Source: Vibrio aphrogenes
GTDB taxonomy: Bacteria > Pseudomonadota > Gammaproteobacteria > Enterobacterales > Vibrionaceae
Length of the DNA: 64,000 bases
Reading direction: 5' to 3'
Assembly: GCF_002157735.2 (NCBI RefSeq)
Contig: NZ_AP018690.1
Coordinates: forward strand, 558,001 to 622,000
The stretch's first letter is position 1, and the number at the start of each line of letters is the position of its first letter. Below are positions 17,999-25,042 of this stretch, one piece after another. Made by a program: the position numbers and the translations under genes. Under the pieces are notes generated by a model. It was not told the DNA's origin. It made no database searches and saw only the letters and a list, made by a program, of their open reading frames with translations.

Positions 17999-18661
17999 AT
18001 GAAAAAGATATATCTTAGTTTGATTACAGCAACGATGCTGGCCGGTTGTTCATCAGCCCCAGAACAAACGACATCAACCCAAACGCAAACCGTTTCTGCC
18101 ATTACTTCTGACCAAGATTTAATTAAAGATCCACAATTTACCGAGTTTAGAGGCAATAATGGTAAAAGTGATTACTGGGTGAAGCATGCAAACAAAAATG
18201 CAGGTCAGGGAGATGTCGGTAGCTCAAAAGATACGGCATTTGGCGATGATGGATCGGCACGATTACGCTTTGTGAGCCCTAATGATGATTTCACGGCTCA
18301 ACCAGGATTGACTCAACAAATTTCTGGGTTAAAGCCAAACACAGATTACACTCTTTCTTTTTACTATTACGATAATAAAGGGATTAATTCTCCAAGTGAG
18401 CTCATGTTAGGATTGAAAGATTCATCAGGAAAAGACATTGCATCTAAAACCATTCATGTAAGTGATGTAATGAACAACCCTCAAGGTGAAGTCAAAAAAG
18501 GCTTTAAACTTGTAACATTGGATTTTAATTCTGGAAGCAATAATACTGCGGAACTCTTTGCACTATTAAAAATAATTGCTCCTGATCAAATTAATAAAGA
18601 TGGTGATATCGGTAAGCAAACCGAAGTTCGTATTGATGAGTTTAAAATCACTCAACATTAA
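17999..18661 (+). CDS. Putative carbohydrate-binding lipoprotein (paralogue of 13907-14575)
   Basis: A 220-residue lipoprotein: signal peptide, lipobox LAGC, a Thr/Gln-rich linker (about 18-38) and a single beta-sandwich-like domain. It is homologous over its length to the lipoprotein at 13907-14575. The pattern (GDDGSARLRF, PNTDYTLSFYYYDNKG, FNSGSNNTAELF, TEVRIDEFKI) is like CBM16-type carbohydrate-binding modules. It is divergent from the first symporter, with a motif site 42 bases upstream and its own terminator, so it probably belongs to the alginate regulon. Ligand binding is inferred, not shown. AGGAGG precedes the ATG. Confidence 0.78.
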   Translation: MKKIYLSLITATMLAGCSSAPEQTTSTQTQTVSAITSDQDLIKDPQFTEFRGNNGKSDYWVKHANKNAGQGDVGSSKDTAFGDDGSARLRFVSPNDDFTAQPGLTQQISGLKPNTDYTLSFYYYDNKGINSPSELMLGLKDSSGKDIASKTIHVSDVMNNPQGEVKKGFKLVTLDFNSGSNNTAELFALLKIIAPDQINKDGDIGKQTEVRIDEFKITQH

Positions 18662-18691
18662 TAGGCTACGTCATACTGCACACTAACGTAC

Positions 18692-18724
18692 AGCGTCCAA
18701 TGGATTATCCATTGGACGCTTTTA
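18692..18724 (+). terminator. Terminator of the lipoprotein gene
   Basis: Stem AGCGTCCAATGGA / TCCATTGGACGCT with a 3-base loop and T-rich tail, 31 bases after the stop. Confidence 0.9.
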
Positions 18725-18878
18725 TTTGTAGTATTGTTTATCAAATAAAGTTCAACTAACCTTCTTAAATATTCGTTACTTCGATCACAATTCTTATCAA
18801 AATCAGGCTATATAGCGTATTTTACAAGCAGAACCTGATCATTTTCACATTTTGTTTTAATTTATTCCCTTATTATAT

Positions 18879-18889
18879 TTGTATTATTT
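18879..18889 (+). promoter_or_regulatory. Alginate-regulon motif site 4
   Basis: TTGTATTATTT, left arm of a 33-bp inverted repeat upstream of kdgM; the partner arm is site 5. Confidence 0.65.
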
Positions 18890-18894
18890 AATCT

Positions 18895-18905
18895 CAATAA
18901 TACAA
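18895..18905 (-). promoter_or_regulatory. Alginate-regulon motif site 5
   Basis: CAATAATACAA (reverse complement TTGTATTATTG), right arm facing site 4 across a TAATCTC spacer. Confidence 0.65.
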
Positions 18906-18976
18906 ATATAGAGATGGATAAGTTTAGTTGAATTATCAACAACCAAACATAAACAAAAATGAGATAGGACGTCTAT

Positions 18977-19696
18977 ATGTTTAAATTAAATAAAATTGTA
19001 CTGGCCACTACTGCCTTTTTACTTGCTACTCCTGCCATTACAGCCCAAGCTGCTTCTGTTGATTATCGCCATGAATATAAACATGACAGTGAAAGCAATG
19101 GTGACCGCATTAAAATCGGTGGCAGCACAAAAACTGATTTAGGTACCCATTACTACAGCGTAGAAATGAAGTTCAACGGTAAAGATGAGTCTTACGGATA
19201 TCAAGATTTAGAACGTGGTGACTCTGAGTTTGTTTATGAATTTAAACACTACGTCACTGACCAATTTTATGTTCAACCTGGTATGCCAATTACTTTTGGT
19301 GACCAACGTGTCACCTATAAACCTCAAGTCCGCGTAGGGTATGATTTCGACTCGGGTGTGACGGCTAAATTACGTTACCGTCATGAATTCCGTGATTACA
19401 CCGATGAGAAAGAAAATGGGGAAACATGGCAAAAATCGAAAGTCACAGCTAACTTAACGTACACTTGGGACAATATGGTTCAATTCGATTTTGAAGCGAA
19501 CTATGAAAAAGCGCACGAAGGTGATAACTGGATCCTTTACGACAACAAAACTTGGAACTACGACTACAACCTAAAAATCGGTTATAAAAATGACACAAAC
19601 TGGCGCCCATACGTTGAATTCGGGAACGTATCTGTTTCAAGTTCACTGGACGACCGTCAGCTACGTAGCCGTGTAGGTATTACTTACAGCTTCTAA
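18977..19696 (+). CDS. kdgM: KdgM-family oligouronate-specific outer membrane porin
   Basis: A 239-residue outer membrane beta-barrel with a signal peptide ending near AQAAS. It has alternating amphipathic strands rich in Tyr, Lys and Arg (VDYRHEYKHDSE, KLRYRHEFRDY, KPQVRVGYDF) and ends in a C-terminal aromatic residue (GITYSF) typical of porins. KdgM proteins form small anion-selective channels for oligogalacturonates; homologues in alginate loci pass alginate oligomers. A paired operator candidate precedes it and a strong terminator follows. It is the only porin of this type in the window. Family is firm; oligoalginate as substrate is inferred from context. Confidence 0.9.
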   Translation: MFKLNKIVLATTAFLLATPAITAQAASVDYRHEYKHDSESNGDRIKIGGSTKTDLGTHYYSVEMKFNGKDESYGYQDLERGDSEFVYEFKHYVTDQFYVQPGMPITFGDQRVTYKPQVRVGYDFDSGVTAKLRYRHEFRDYTDEKENGETWQKSKVTANLTYTWDNMVQFDFEANYEKAHEGDNWILYDNKTWNYDYNLKIGYKNDTNWRPYVEFGNVSVSSSLDDRQLRSRVGITYSF

Positions 19697-19739
19697 AGCT
19701 AATCCTAATAAATAATTTTCCATAGCATTGTTGTATTTT

Positions 19740-19766
19740 GCCACTCACTCGTTGAGTGGCTTTTTT
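19740..19766 (+). terminator. Terminator of kdgM
   Basis: Stem GCCACTCA / TGAGTGGC with a short loop, followed by six T. Confidence 0.92.
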
Positions 19767-19794
19767 ATTGTCTATTTACTTTCTCTTTTCGTTA

Positions 19795-20031
19795 TTAACC
19801 TCAACTGCGGATAAGAGTGTCATCACAACAAGTCTAACCCTCTGAGATACTAGTGATAAAAATATCTATCAGATATCTAAAATTGATTACTTTCTCTCAA
19901 TGTCGGAATTTGCGGATAAATAACAAGGCAGAATCATGAGTCAATAATTGGCCTATTGCTTTGATTTTAAGAATGTTAGACGCTCAAAGCGCCGTATTGA
20001 GTGACTTCTAGTTATCCGCAACTGAGGTTAA
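19795..20031. repeat. Inverted-repeat element copy B (full length, 237 bp)
   Basis: Ends are the imperfect inverted pair TTAACCTCAACTGCGGATAA (19795-19814) and TTATCCGCAACTGAGGTTAA (20012-20031). Its interior matches the reverse complement of copy D (61296-61529) along its length, including AATAACAAGGCA and TGGCCTATTG. No open frame of useful length. It is a MITE-like element between kdgM and a PL7 gene. Confidence 0.85.
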
Positions 20032-20442
20032 ATTAATACCAAGCTAATGTATGAATATGCCTTATTTCATACACCATTAAGTCATTCCAGAAAACATAGG
20101 TCAAAGGAGAAAGTTTGAATAAAATGGTTGTCATGCCTATTTAACGGTAGCCTCCTCTTTTTGAGTTCGTTTTATTTAAGCTATTTCTCACCTCGCTAAA
20201 AAGAATAACTATGAGCGCTAAAACACCTAAAAAAGCTTATCAACACTATATTTAACATGTTCATTTTGTTCAAAAAAACCATTTAACCTCTTTAGGAAAA
20301 ACATGATGATGCAATTGGCATAACCATAATAGCTTCTAATTTACTGATAAAAAAAGCGCCCATACGAATATGAGCGCTTACATCATGGTAGCTGAGTTAA
20401 CAAACCCAGAGATATACTATCAATATTAATTACCTTGGAAAA
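20032..20442. other. Intergenic region 3' of the first PL7 gene
   Basis: AT-rich, with a minus-strand terminator at 20349-20379 and otherwise nothing recognisable. Confidence 0.45.
20349..20379 (-). terminator. Terminator of the CBM32-PL7 lyase gene
   Basis: On the minus strand AAGCGC ... GCGCTT followed by a run of T, about 64 bases beyond the stop. Confidence 0.75.
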
Positions 20443-22008
20443 TTACTTACCTTGATACGTGCTGTGTGACTTTTCTAATTTATAGAATGTCGCTTGTACG
20501 TAATCGTCCATCTCGCCGGTAATGTTTTGGTTATAAACACCGGCTTTAAAGTACATGTATTTGCCGCCAACATCATAGCCACTTTGACTCATATCCACCA
20601 CTTGCTTCGCATCAGGCTTACCTTCACGCATTACCGTCACAGTTAAAGTATTTCCTTTAACTTCAATTCGGTAGCTAAATTTTTCACCTAATGCGATGCC
20701 ATCATCACCAATTTCACCAGTCATGCCACCTACAAGATCAAAGAACTGATCGGTACCTTTCAGTGTGTTTTCATGAGCAAAATAAACGGTTCCTTTCTCG
20801 TGGTTAGGCAGCTTACGGTAGTACAAGCGGATTGGCTCATCGTCTTGGTCGTGGATTTGACCAATGATAAAGCGCCCAACTTCACCAGCTTCACCGGTTG
20901 TCGTGGTGTGATCAATTTTCAGTGTTGCTTCCATCACACCATCTACACCACCAGCGGCTTTTTGATCGGCAACAGGAGCAGAACTAAAGACCCAGTTATT
21001 TTTATTCACGCCTTTGGTTGGAATAGAGGTGTCACCACGGCGAAGCATTTCACGCATTTCTGTACGAGCATACTTAGTATTTGGCGAGGTACGAACACCT
21101 TTTACGAAGCTCTTAAAGACCAAACCGCCATCTTTTGCAGTATAGAATACGTCAGGATGTTCATAACCATTAGCTAAATCCCACTCAGACACATCATCTG
21201 GGCGATTATTATTATCATGGTCAAATGGCTGAGATAAATACCAAGAGGTTAAATCAAAGTTTTGGCTAGGCTTATTGCCTGCTTTAGGGGTTGTAGGAAG
21301 TCCGGTTGGAACGGGAAGCGCCGTCTTGGCACATTTAACGGTTGTTTGACATGGGTATACAGCTGGTACACCAAAATTACCTTTGCGTAAATCTTTACGC
21401 GCTGCTTGACGAGCTTTCTCCGCTTCTTTTTGCTGTGCAATTAAGCCTTGCTCTGCCGCAATGACAGCTGGAGTAATAATTTGATTTGATGGGCACGCAT
21501 TAACACCACATTTTACCGCCGCAAGCTCAGTCACACTGTTCCAACCATTTGACGTGTTACCATGGCCGACATATTTTACGTAACGTGCTTGTACAGGACT
21601 GAATTCAAAACGTTCATACCCAATCACTCCGCCAGAACTTTCTTGATTTTGTAAAACTGGCGTCCAGGTTTTGCCATCAGTACTCACTAAAATATCAAAT
21701 TTACTTTTGCGTTCATTACCTTTGCTAAATGCCGCTCGTACCGCATCAAACTCATGCACTGAACCATAATCTAATACCGCCCACTCACCATCACCATTGG
21801 CTGACCAACGTGTATTAATATCTTGGTCAAATAATCTATCTGGGCCGTTACCATCATGTGAGCTGGCTTCAATCGCGACCGGGGTCAGTAGTGGCGCACC
21901 GGTTTCACTTTGAGGGTGCAAGTTGCTTGTATCATTCCCGTTTGATGTACAACCGACAGCAAATAGCACGGAAGAGGCTAATAATGTTTTGACGATTTTA
22001 TGTTTCAT
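20443..22008 (-). CDS. Alginate lyase, PL7 with CBM32-like domain, lipoprotein
   Basis: Cleaves alginate by beta-elimination. Order: signal peptide with lipobox VGC (Cys20), an F5/8 type C (CBM32-like) discoidin domain at about 40-166 (DRLFDQDINTRWSA, ARYVKYVGHG), a Gln/Lys/Ala-rich linker, and a PL7 catalytic domain at about 245-518. The three PL7 motifs are RTEMREML (315-322), QIH (384-386) and YFKAGVYNQ (486-494). QIH, rather than QVH, is usually linked to activity on guluronate-containing blocks. The start at 22008 is chosen for the signal peptide and GGTGG site. A one-mismatch motif site (22103-22113) lies 95 bases upstream. It is probably anchored at the outer membrane. Confidence 0.93.
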   Translation of the reverse strand: MKHKIVKTLLASSVLFAVGCTSNGNDTSNLHPQSETGAPLLTPVAIEASSHDGNGPDRLFDQDINTRWSANGDGEWAVLDYGSVHEFDAVRAAFSKGNERKSKFDILVSTDGKTWTPVLQNQESSGGVIGYERFEFSPVQARYVKYVGHGNTSNGWNSVTELAAVKCGVNACPSNQIITPAVIAAEQGLIAQQKEAEKARQAARKDLRKGNFGVPAVYPCQTTVKCAKTALPVPTGLPTTPKAGNKPSQNFDLTSWYLSQPFDHDNNNRPDDVSEWDLANGYEHPDVFYTAKDGGLVFKSFVKGVRTSPNTKYARTEMREMLRRGDTSIPTKGVNKNNWVFSSAPVADQKAAGGVDGVMEATLKIDHTTTTGEAGEVGRFIIGQIHDQDDEPIRLYYRKLPNHEKGTVYFAHENTLKGTDQFFDLVGGMTGEIGDDGIALGEKFSYRIEVKGNTLTVTVMREGKPDAKQVVDMSQSGYDVGGKYMYFKAGVYNQNITGEMDDYVQATFYKLEKSHSTYQGK

Positions 22009-22102
22009 TTCTAAACCACCTATGTTTATACATGACAAATTCTTAAGGGTTATGAATAACCTCTTGATTTGATCGATCCTTCAAATACACTATTTCATAA
22101 TT

Positions 22103-22113
22103 TTATAATACAA
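22103..22113 (-). promoter_or_regulatory. Alginate-regulon motif site 6
   Basis: TTATAATACAA, one mismatch from the palindrome TTGTANTACAA, 95 bases upstream of the CBM32-PL7 start. Confidence 0.62.
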
Positions 22114-22254
22114 ATAACAATCATATCGTAAAAACGAGACAATGATCCTGAAATGATTTGGGTTTTAATTTAAATTTTTGCTCAAGATCTGAATTCTCAT
22201 CGAAAAATTTAACATCATGACTAAACAACTCCCTTTATGTCTAAATAAACAAAA

Positions 22255-22292
22255 CAATAAAGGCGAATAACTTATCGCTATTCGCCTTTATT
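22255..22292 (-). terminator. Terminator of the second PL7 gene
   Basis: Perfect 14-bp stem AATAAAGGCGAATA / TATTCGCCTTTATT with a 10-base loop. Confidence 0.85.
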
Positions 22293-22309
22293 AGTATTAC
22301 TTAAAGAAA

Positions 22310-23335
22310 TCACTTAACTCTTCCATATTCATGTTCTAAATGATAGAAAGTCGCTTGAGCATAATCCTTCGCATCACCGGTATTATTTTGATTATAAACG
22401 CCGGCTTTAAAATACATATATTGCCCACCTAAGTTATAACCACTATTTACCATATCAACTTGTTGCACTATATCCGGTTTGTTATCTCGCATGATAGTCA
22501 CCGTCAATAGATCACCATTGGTTTTGATTCGATAGCTAAACTTCTCATTGAGAGCTATTCCATCACTAGGTTCACTTGCACTACTGCTTTGCGAACCAAT
22601 CATGGTGTATTTTTGCTCACTGCCATAGCCATCTCGTGGTTCATGGGCAATATAAATCGAACCTTTCGAGTTTTTCGGCAATTTACGATAATAAATCCGT
22701 ACTGGTTCATCATCATTGGCGTGTATTTGACCAATAATTACACGGCCAACCTGGGAAGAATCTCCCGTCGTAGTAACATGATTAACAGCCAAAGTAGCCG
22801 TTAAGGTCCCATCAACACCACCAGCGGAGAGCTGATCACTCACAGGTGCCGAACCGAACACCCAGTTATTCATATTAACACCTTGGGTTTTAATGGTCGT
22901 ATCACCGCTACGCAACATACTACGTAACTCAGAACGAGTATAACTGGTATTGGTCGAAGTCTTAGAGCCTGATACGTAGCTTAAAAACACCATCCCGCCA
23001 TCACCCATGTCTGTGTGAAAATAGGGCTCATATTGAAATCCAGCAGTCAGTTCCTTTTCATAAATACTGTCCGATTTGCCATCGTTATTTTGGTCGATAG
23101 GAAGGCCTAAATACCAAGCGGATAAATCAAAGTTCTCCGAAGGTGCGACTTGTGAATCCAATCCCACATCAGGTGTAATTGTCCCTGATGAGTTGCCACT
23201 GCTGTCAGGTGGTGAGACATTATCGCTCCCCTCATCCGACCCACCACACCCCACTAACATTAAAGAAGAAATCATCATTGCCAACAATGAGAGTCGTGTG
23301 TTGTTAGAAGATTTAACGTTCAGTCTCGATAACAT
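22310..23335 (-). CDS. Alginate lyase, PL7, lipoprotein
   Basis: A 341-residue lipoprotein lyase: signal peptide with lipobox LVGC (Cys30), an acidic Ser/Gly-rich linker (about 31-58), and a single PL7 domain. Motifs are RSELRSML, QIH and YFKAGVYNQN. The catalytic domain closely resembles that of the neighbour at 20443-22008 (for example NWVFGSAPVSDQLSAGGVDG versus NWVFSSAPVADQKAAGGVDG), so the two are tandem paralogues differing in the CBM32 domain. A motif site lies only 24 bases upstream of the start. Probably surface-anchored. Confidence 0.92.
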   Translation of the reverse strand: MLSRLNVKSSNNTRLSLLAMMISSLMLVGCGGSDEGSDNVSPPDSSGNSSGTITPDVGLDSQVAPSENFDLSAWYLGLPIDQNNDGKSDSIYEKELTAGFQYEPYFHTDMGDGGMVFLSYVSGSKTSTNTSYTRSELRSMLRSGDTTIKTQGVNMNNWVFGSAPVSDQLSAGGVDGTLTATLAVNHVTTTGDSSQVGRVIIGQIHANDDEPVRIYYRKLPKNSKGSIYIAHEPRDGYGSEQKYTMIGSQSSSASEPSDGIALNEKFSYRIKTNGDLLTVTIMRDNKPDIVQQVDMVNSGYNLGGQYMYFKAGVYNQNNTGDAKDYAQATFYHLEHEYGRVK

Positions 23336-23358
23336 GCTCTTTCCTTAGATCACAAAAT

Positions 23359-23369
23359 AAATAATACAA
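23359..23369 (-). promoter_or_regulatory. Alginate-regulon motif site 7
   Basis: AAATAATACAA (reverse complement TTGTATTATTT) just upstream of the PL7 start at 23335, within the likely promoter or leader. Confidence 0.62.
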
Positions 23370-23606
23370 TACCATCTAATTTAATAACCAAGATAATGCA
23401 TCTCTTTACAAATGTGACTTAGTTATAAAAATGTTATCGAAACATTTTAAAACAATTATAAATTTTAACTCGATCACAAAACAAAAATAACAAAACAAAT
23501 CAATAAGTTGAGAAATACGCTTTATTTAAAAAAACAAATAAATGTTAAAAATAACAAGAAAAAGAAAACCAATATCACGAAATTGAAACATTAAAGTCTA
23601 AAACAT

Positions 23607-23617
23607 TTGTATTATTA
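23607..23617 (+). promoter_or_regulatory. Alginate-regulon motif site 8
   Basis: TTGTATTATTA, about 110 bases upstream of the lipoprotein gene at 23727. Confidence 0.62.
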
Positions 23618-23726
23618 AAAGATAATAATGAAACTGTTTATATTGACGTTGGGTAAACCAATTATCAATTAATACAGGAATAACAAGTGTGGTCACACAT
23701 ACGATAACGACATTAGGATGATGATT

Positions 23727-24917
23727 ATGAAATTAAATAAGCTTGCACCATTCATTGCTCTCGCATTAACCACAACCTTAGCTGGTTGTAACTTTGATGG
23801 TTCTAGTAGTGATTCAGGCAGCTCTAGCGGTGGCAGTTCGTCTGGTGGTGGTGATAATTCTGGCGGTGGAACTGTCGTTGAAACCTCTCCTTTAGCCGGT
23901 GGTTACTGGGAAATTGGTAGCTCTAGCGAAGCAGCAACTCTTTCTGGTGTTTCAACTTATGCTGATGCTGTAGATTTGCCAAATGTGTATGTTTTTGATG
24001 GTACAACGCAATATTATTACGACGATGATGCAACACCGGGCACTTATGAAGTAAAAGGCCCAACGACTCTTACTGAGGATATTGAAGCTGGATCTTTATC
24101 CTTTACTTATTATGATGCAAGTGGCGCAACACCAGTCGATGGTACTTATTCTGTAGCCAGCGGCGCATTAACCATTGATACAGCAGCTTTTGGAACTCTT
24201 TCTGGCACCAATCAATCTAGCAATGATGTTATAAAAAGTGCAGTCAATGCGGCGAATGAAAATGCCGGCATTGTCATCGGAACCGGTGAAACTTTTGATG
24301 ATTATGCTGACGGTACGAATATCAGTGAAGCGAATCCTGCTTGGATTGAATATAATACTGTAGGTGATGGTAATGGAACCTCAATTGCCACTGTTAGTTC
24401 AGAGCAGGCAAAAAGTGGCTCTAACTCATTAAAAGTTAGTGATTTAGAAGAGACTGTGAACAAAGGAGAGGCTAGTGAAGTCAAAGGTAACAAGCCTTAC
24501 GTTGTGCGTAAATTTATCAATGAAGCAACTCTTACAGGAGAAATATCTTTAGATGTATTTATCCCTAGTTCAAATGAAAAAACCACTTATATAAATATTG
24601 GCTCTGATAAAAATAACGACACACGTTATTTTGAACTACGATTACAAGCTGATGGTGGCATTGAAGCTGAAGCTGGTAGTACTGATATTCCACTTGAAGC
24701 ATTAACCTTAACCCCTGATGATTGGAATACATTATCCCTAGCTTGGGATAACGACAATATCGTTGTATCTGTCAATGGCATAGAGCATACAATGACACAG
24801 TCTGAAACTAAGTTAGATTCAACAATGACCCCATCTCAATTAACTATCTATGTTGGTGATACAGACTCTGGTGGAACTACTGCTTACTTCGACAACATCA
24901 GCTCTGATTTATTCTAA
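23727..24917 (+). CDS. Uncharacterised surface lipoprotein with a C-terminal lectin-like beta-sandwich
   Basis: About 396 residues: signal peptide, lipobox LAGC, a Ser/Gly repeat linker (about 25-50), an acidic Ser/Thr-rich middle region (55-180), and a C-terminal domain (about 195-395) with the strand pattern of concanavalin/LamG-like sugar-binding folds: FDDYADGTNIS, VRKFINEATLTGEISLDVFIPS, DDWNTLSLAWDNDNIVVSVNG and TAYFDNISSDLF. No catalytic motif of a known lyase is visible. The start at 23727 has AGGA at a good distance; ATG 23718 is also in frame. It has an alginate-type motif upstream and its own terminator. It could bind or cleave alginate; function unknown. Confidence 0.72.
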   Translation: MKLNKLAPFIALALTTTLAGCNFDGSSSDSGSSSGGSSSGGGDNSGGGTVVETSPLAGGYWEIGSSSEAATLSGVSTYADAVDLPNVYVFDGTTQYYYDDDATPGTYEVKGPTTLTEDIEAGSLSFTYYDASGATPVDGTYSVASGALTIDTAAFGTLSGTNQSSNDVIKSAVNAANENAGIVIGTGETFDDYADGTNISEANPAWIEYNTVGDGNGTSIATVSSEQAKSGSNSLKVSDLEETVNKGEASEVKGNKPYVVRKFINEATLTGEISLDVFIPSSNEKTTYINIGSDKNNDTRYFELRLQADGGIEAEAGSTDIPLEALTLTPDDWNTLSLAWDNDNIVVSVNGIEHTMTQSETKLDSTMTPSQLTIYVGDTDSGGTTAYFDNISSDLF

Positions 24918-24939
24918 TAATATAAATTAGCTCAACCAT

Positions 24940-24965
24940 AAAGGACGCTACCTAGCGTCCTTTGT
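24940..24965 (+). terminator. Terminator of the lectin-like lipoprotein gene
   Basis: Stem AAAGGACGCTA / TAGCGTCCTTT with a 2-base gap, 22 bases after the stop. Confidence 0.85.
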
Positions 24966-25042
24966 AATACTTTATATTTACTCCCAAATAAATTAACTCA
25001 ACAATGGATAACTGAAAATTATTCAATATCCAAAATAAAGAC

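Larger units (their letters stand above)
18662..18976. other. Control region upstream of kdgM
   Basis: Contains the lipoprotein terminator (18692-18724) and, 72 bases before kdgM, an inverted pair of motif sites (18876-18908) with 13-base arms and a 7-base spacer. No gene seen. Confidence 0.6.
22009..22309. other. Intergenic region between two PL7 genes
   Basis: Holds motif site 6 at 22103-22113 for the downstream minus-strand PL7 gene and the terminator of the other PL7 gene at 22255-22292; no gene. Confidence 0.6.
23336..23717. other. Divergent control region between a PL7 gene and a lipoprotein gene
   Basis: Very AT-rich, with motif sites at 23359-23369 and 23607-23617, one near each divergent gene. 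No gene seen. Confidence 0.6.

Noticed and set aside
20773..21177. A 134-codon frame antisense to the CBM32-PL7 gene
   Set aside because: The opposite strand carries complete PL7 motifs; this frame has no recognisable domain.
23651..23663. TTGG-N5-CCAA near 23.65 kb as a UxuR-type box
   Set aside because: Spacing is five instead of four and there is no uronate gene of that branch nearby.
24962..24972. TTGTAATACTT as a regulon site
   Set aside because: Located just after a terminator, at the 3' side of both flanking genes.
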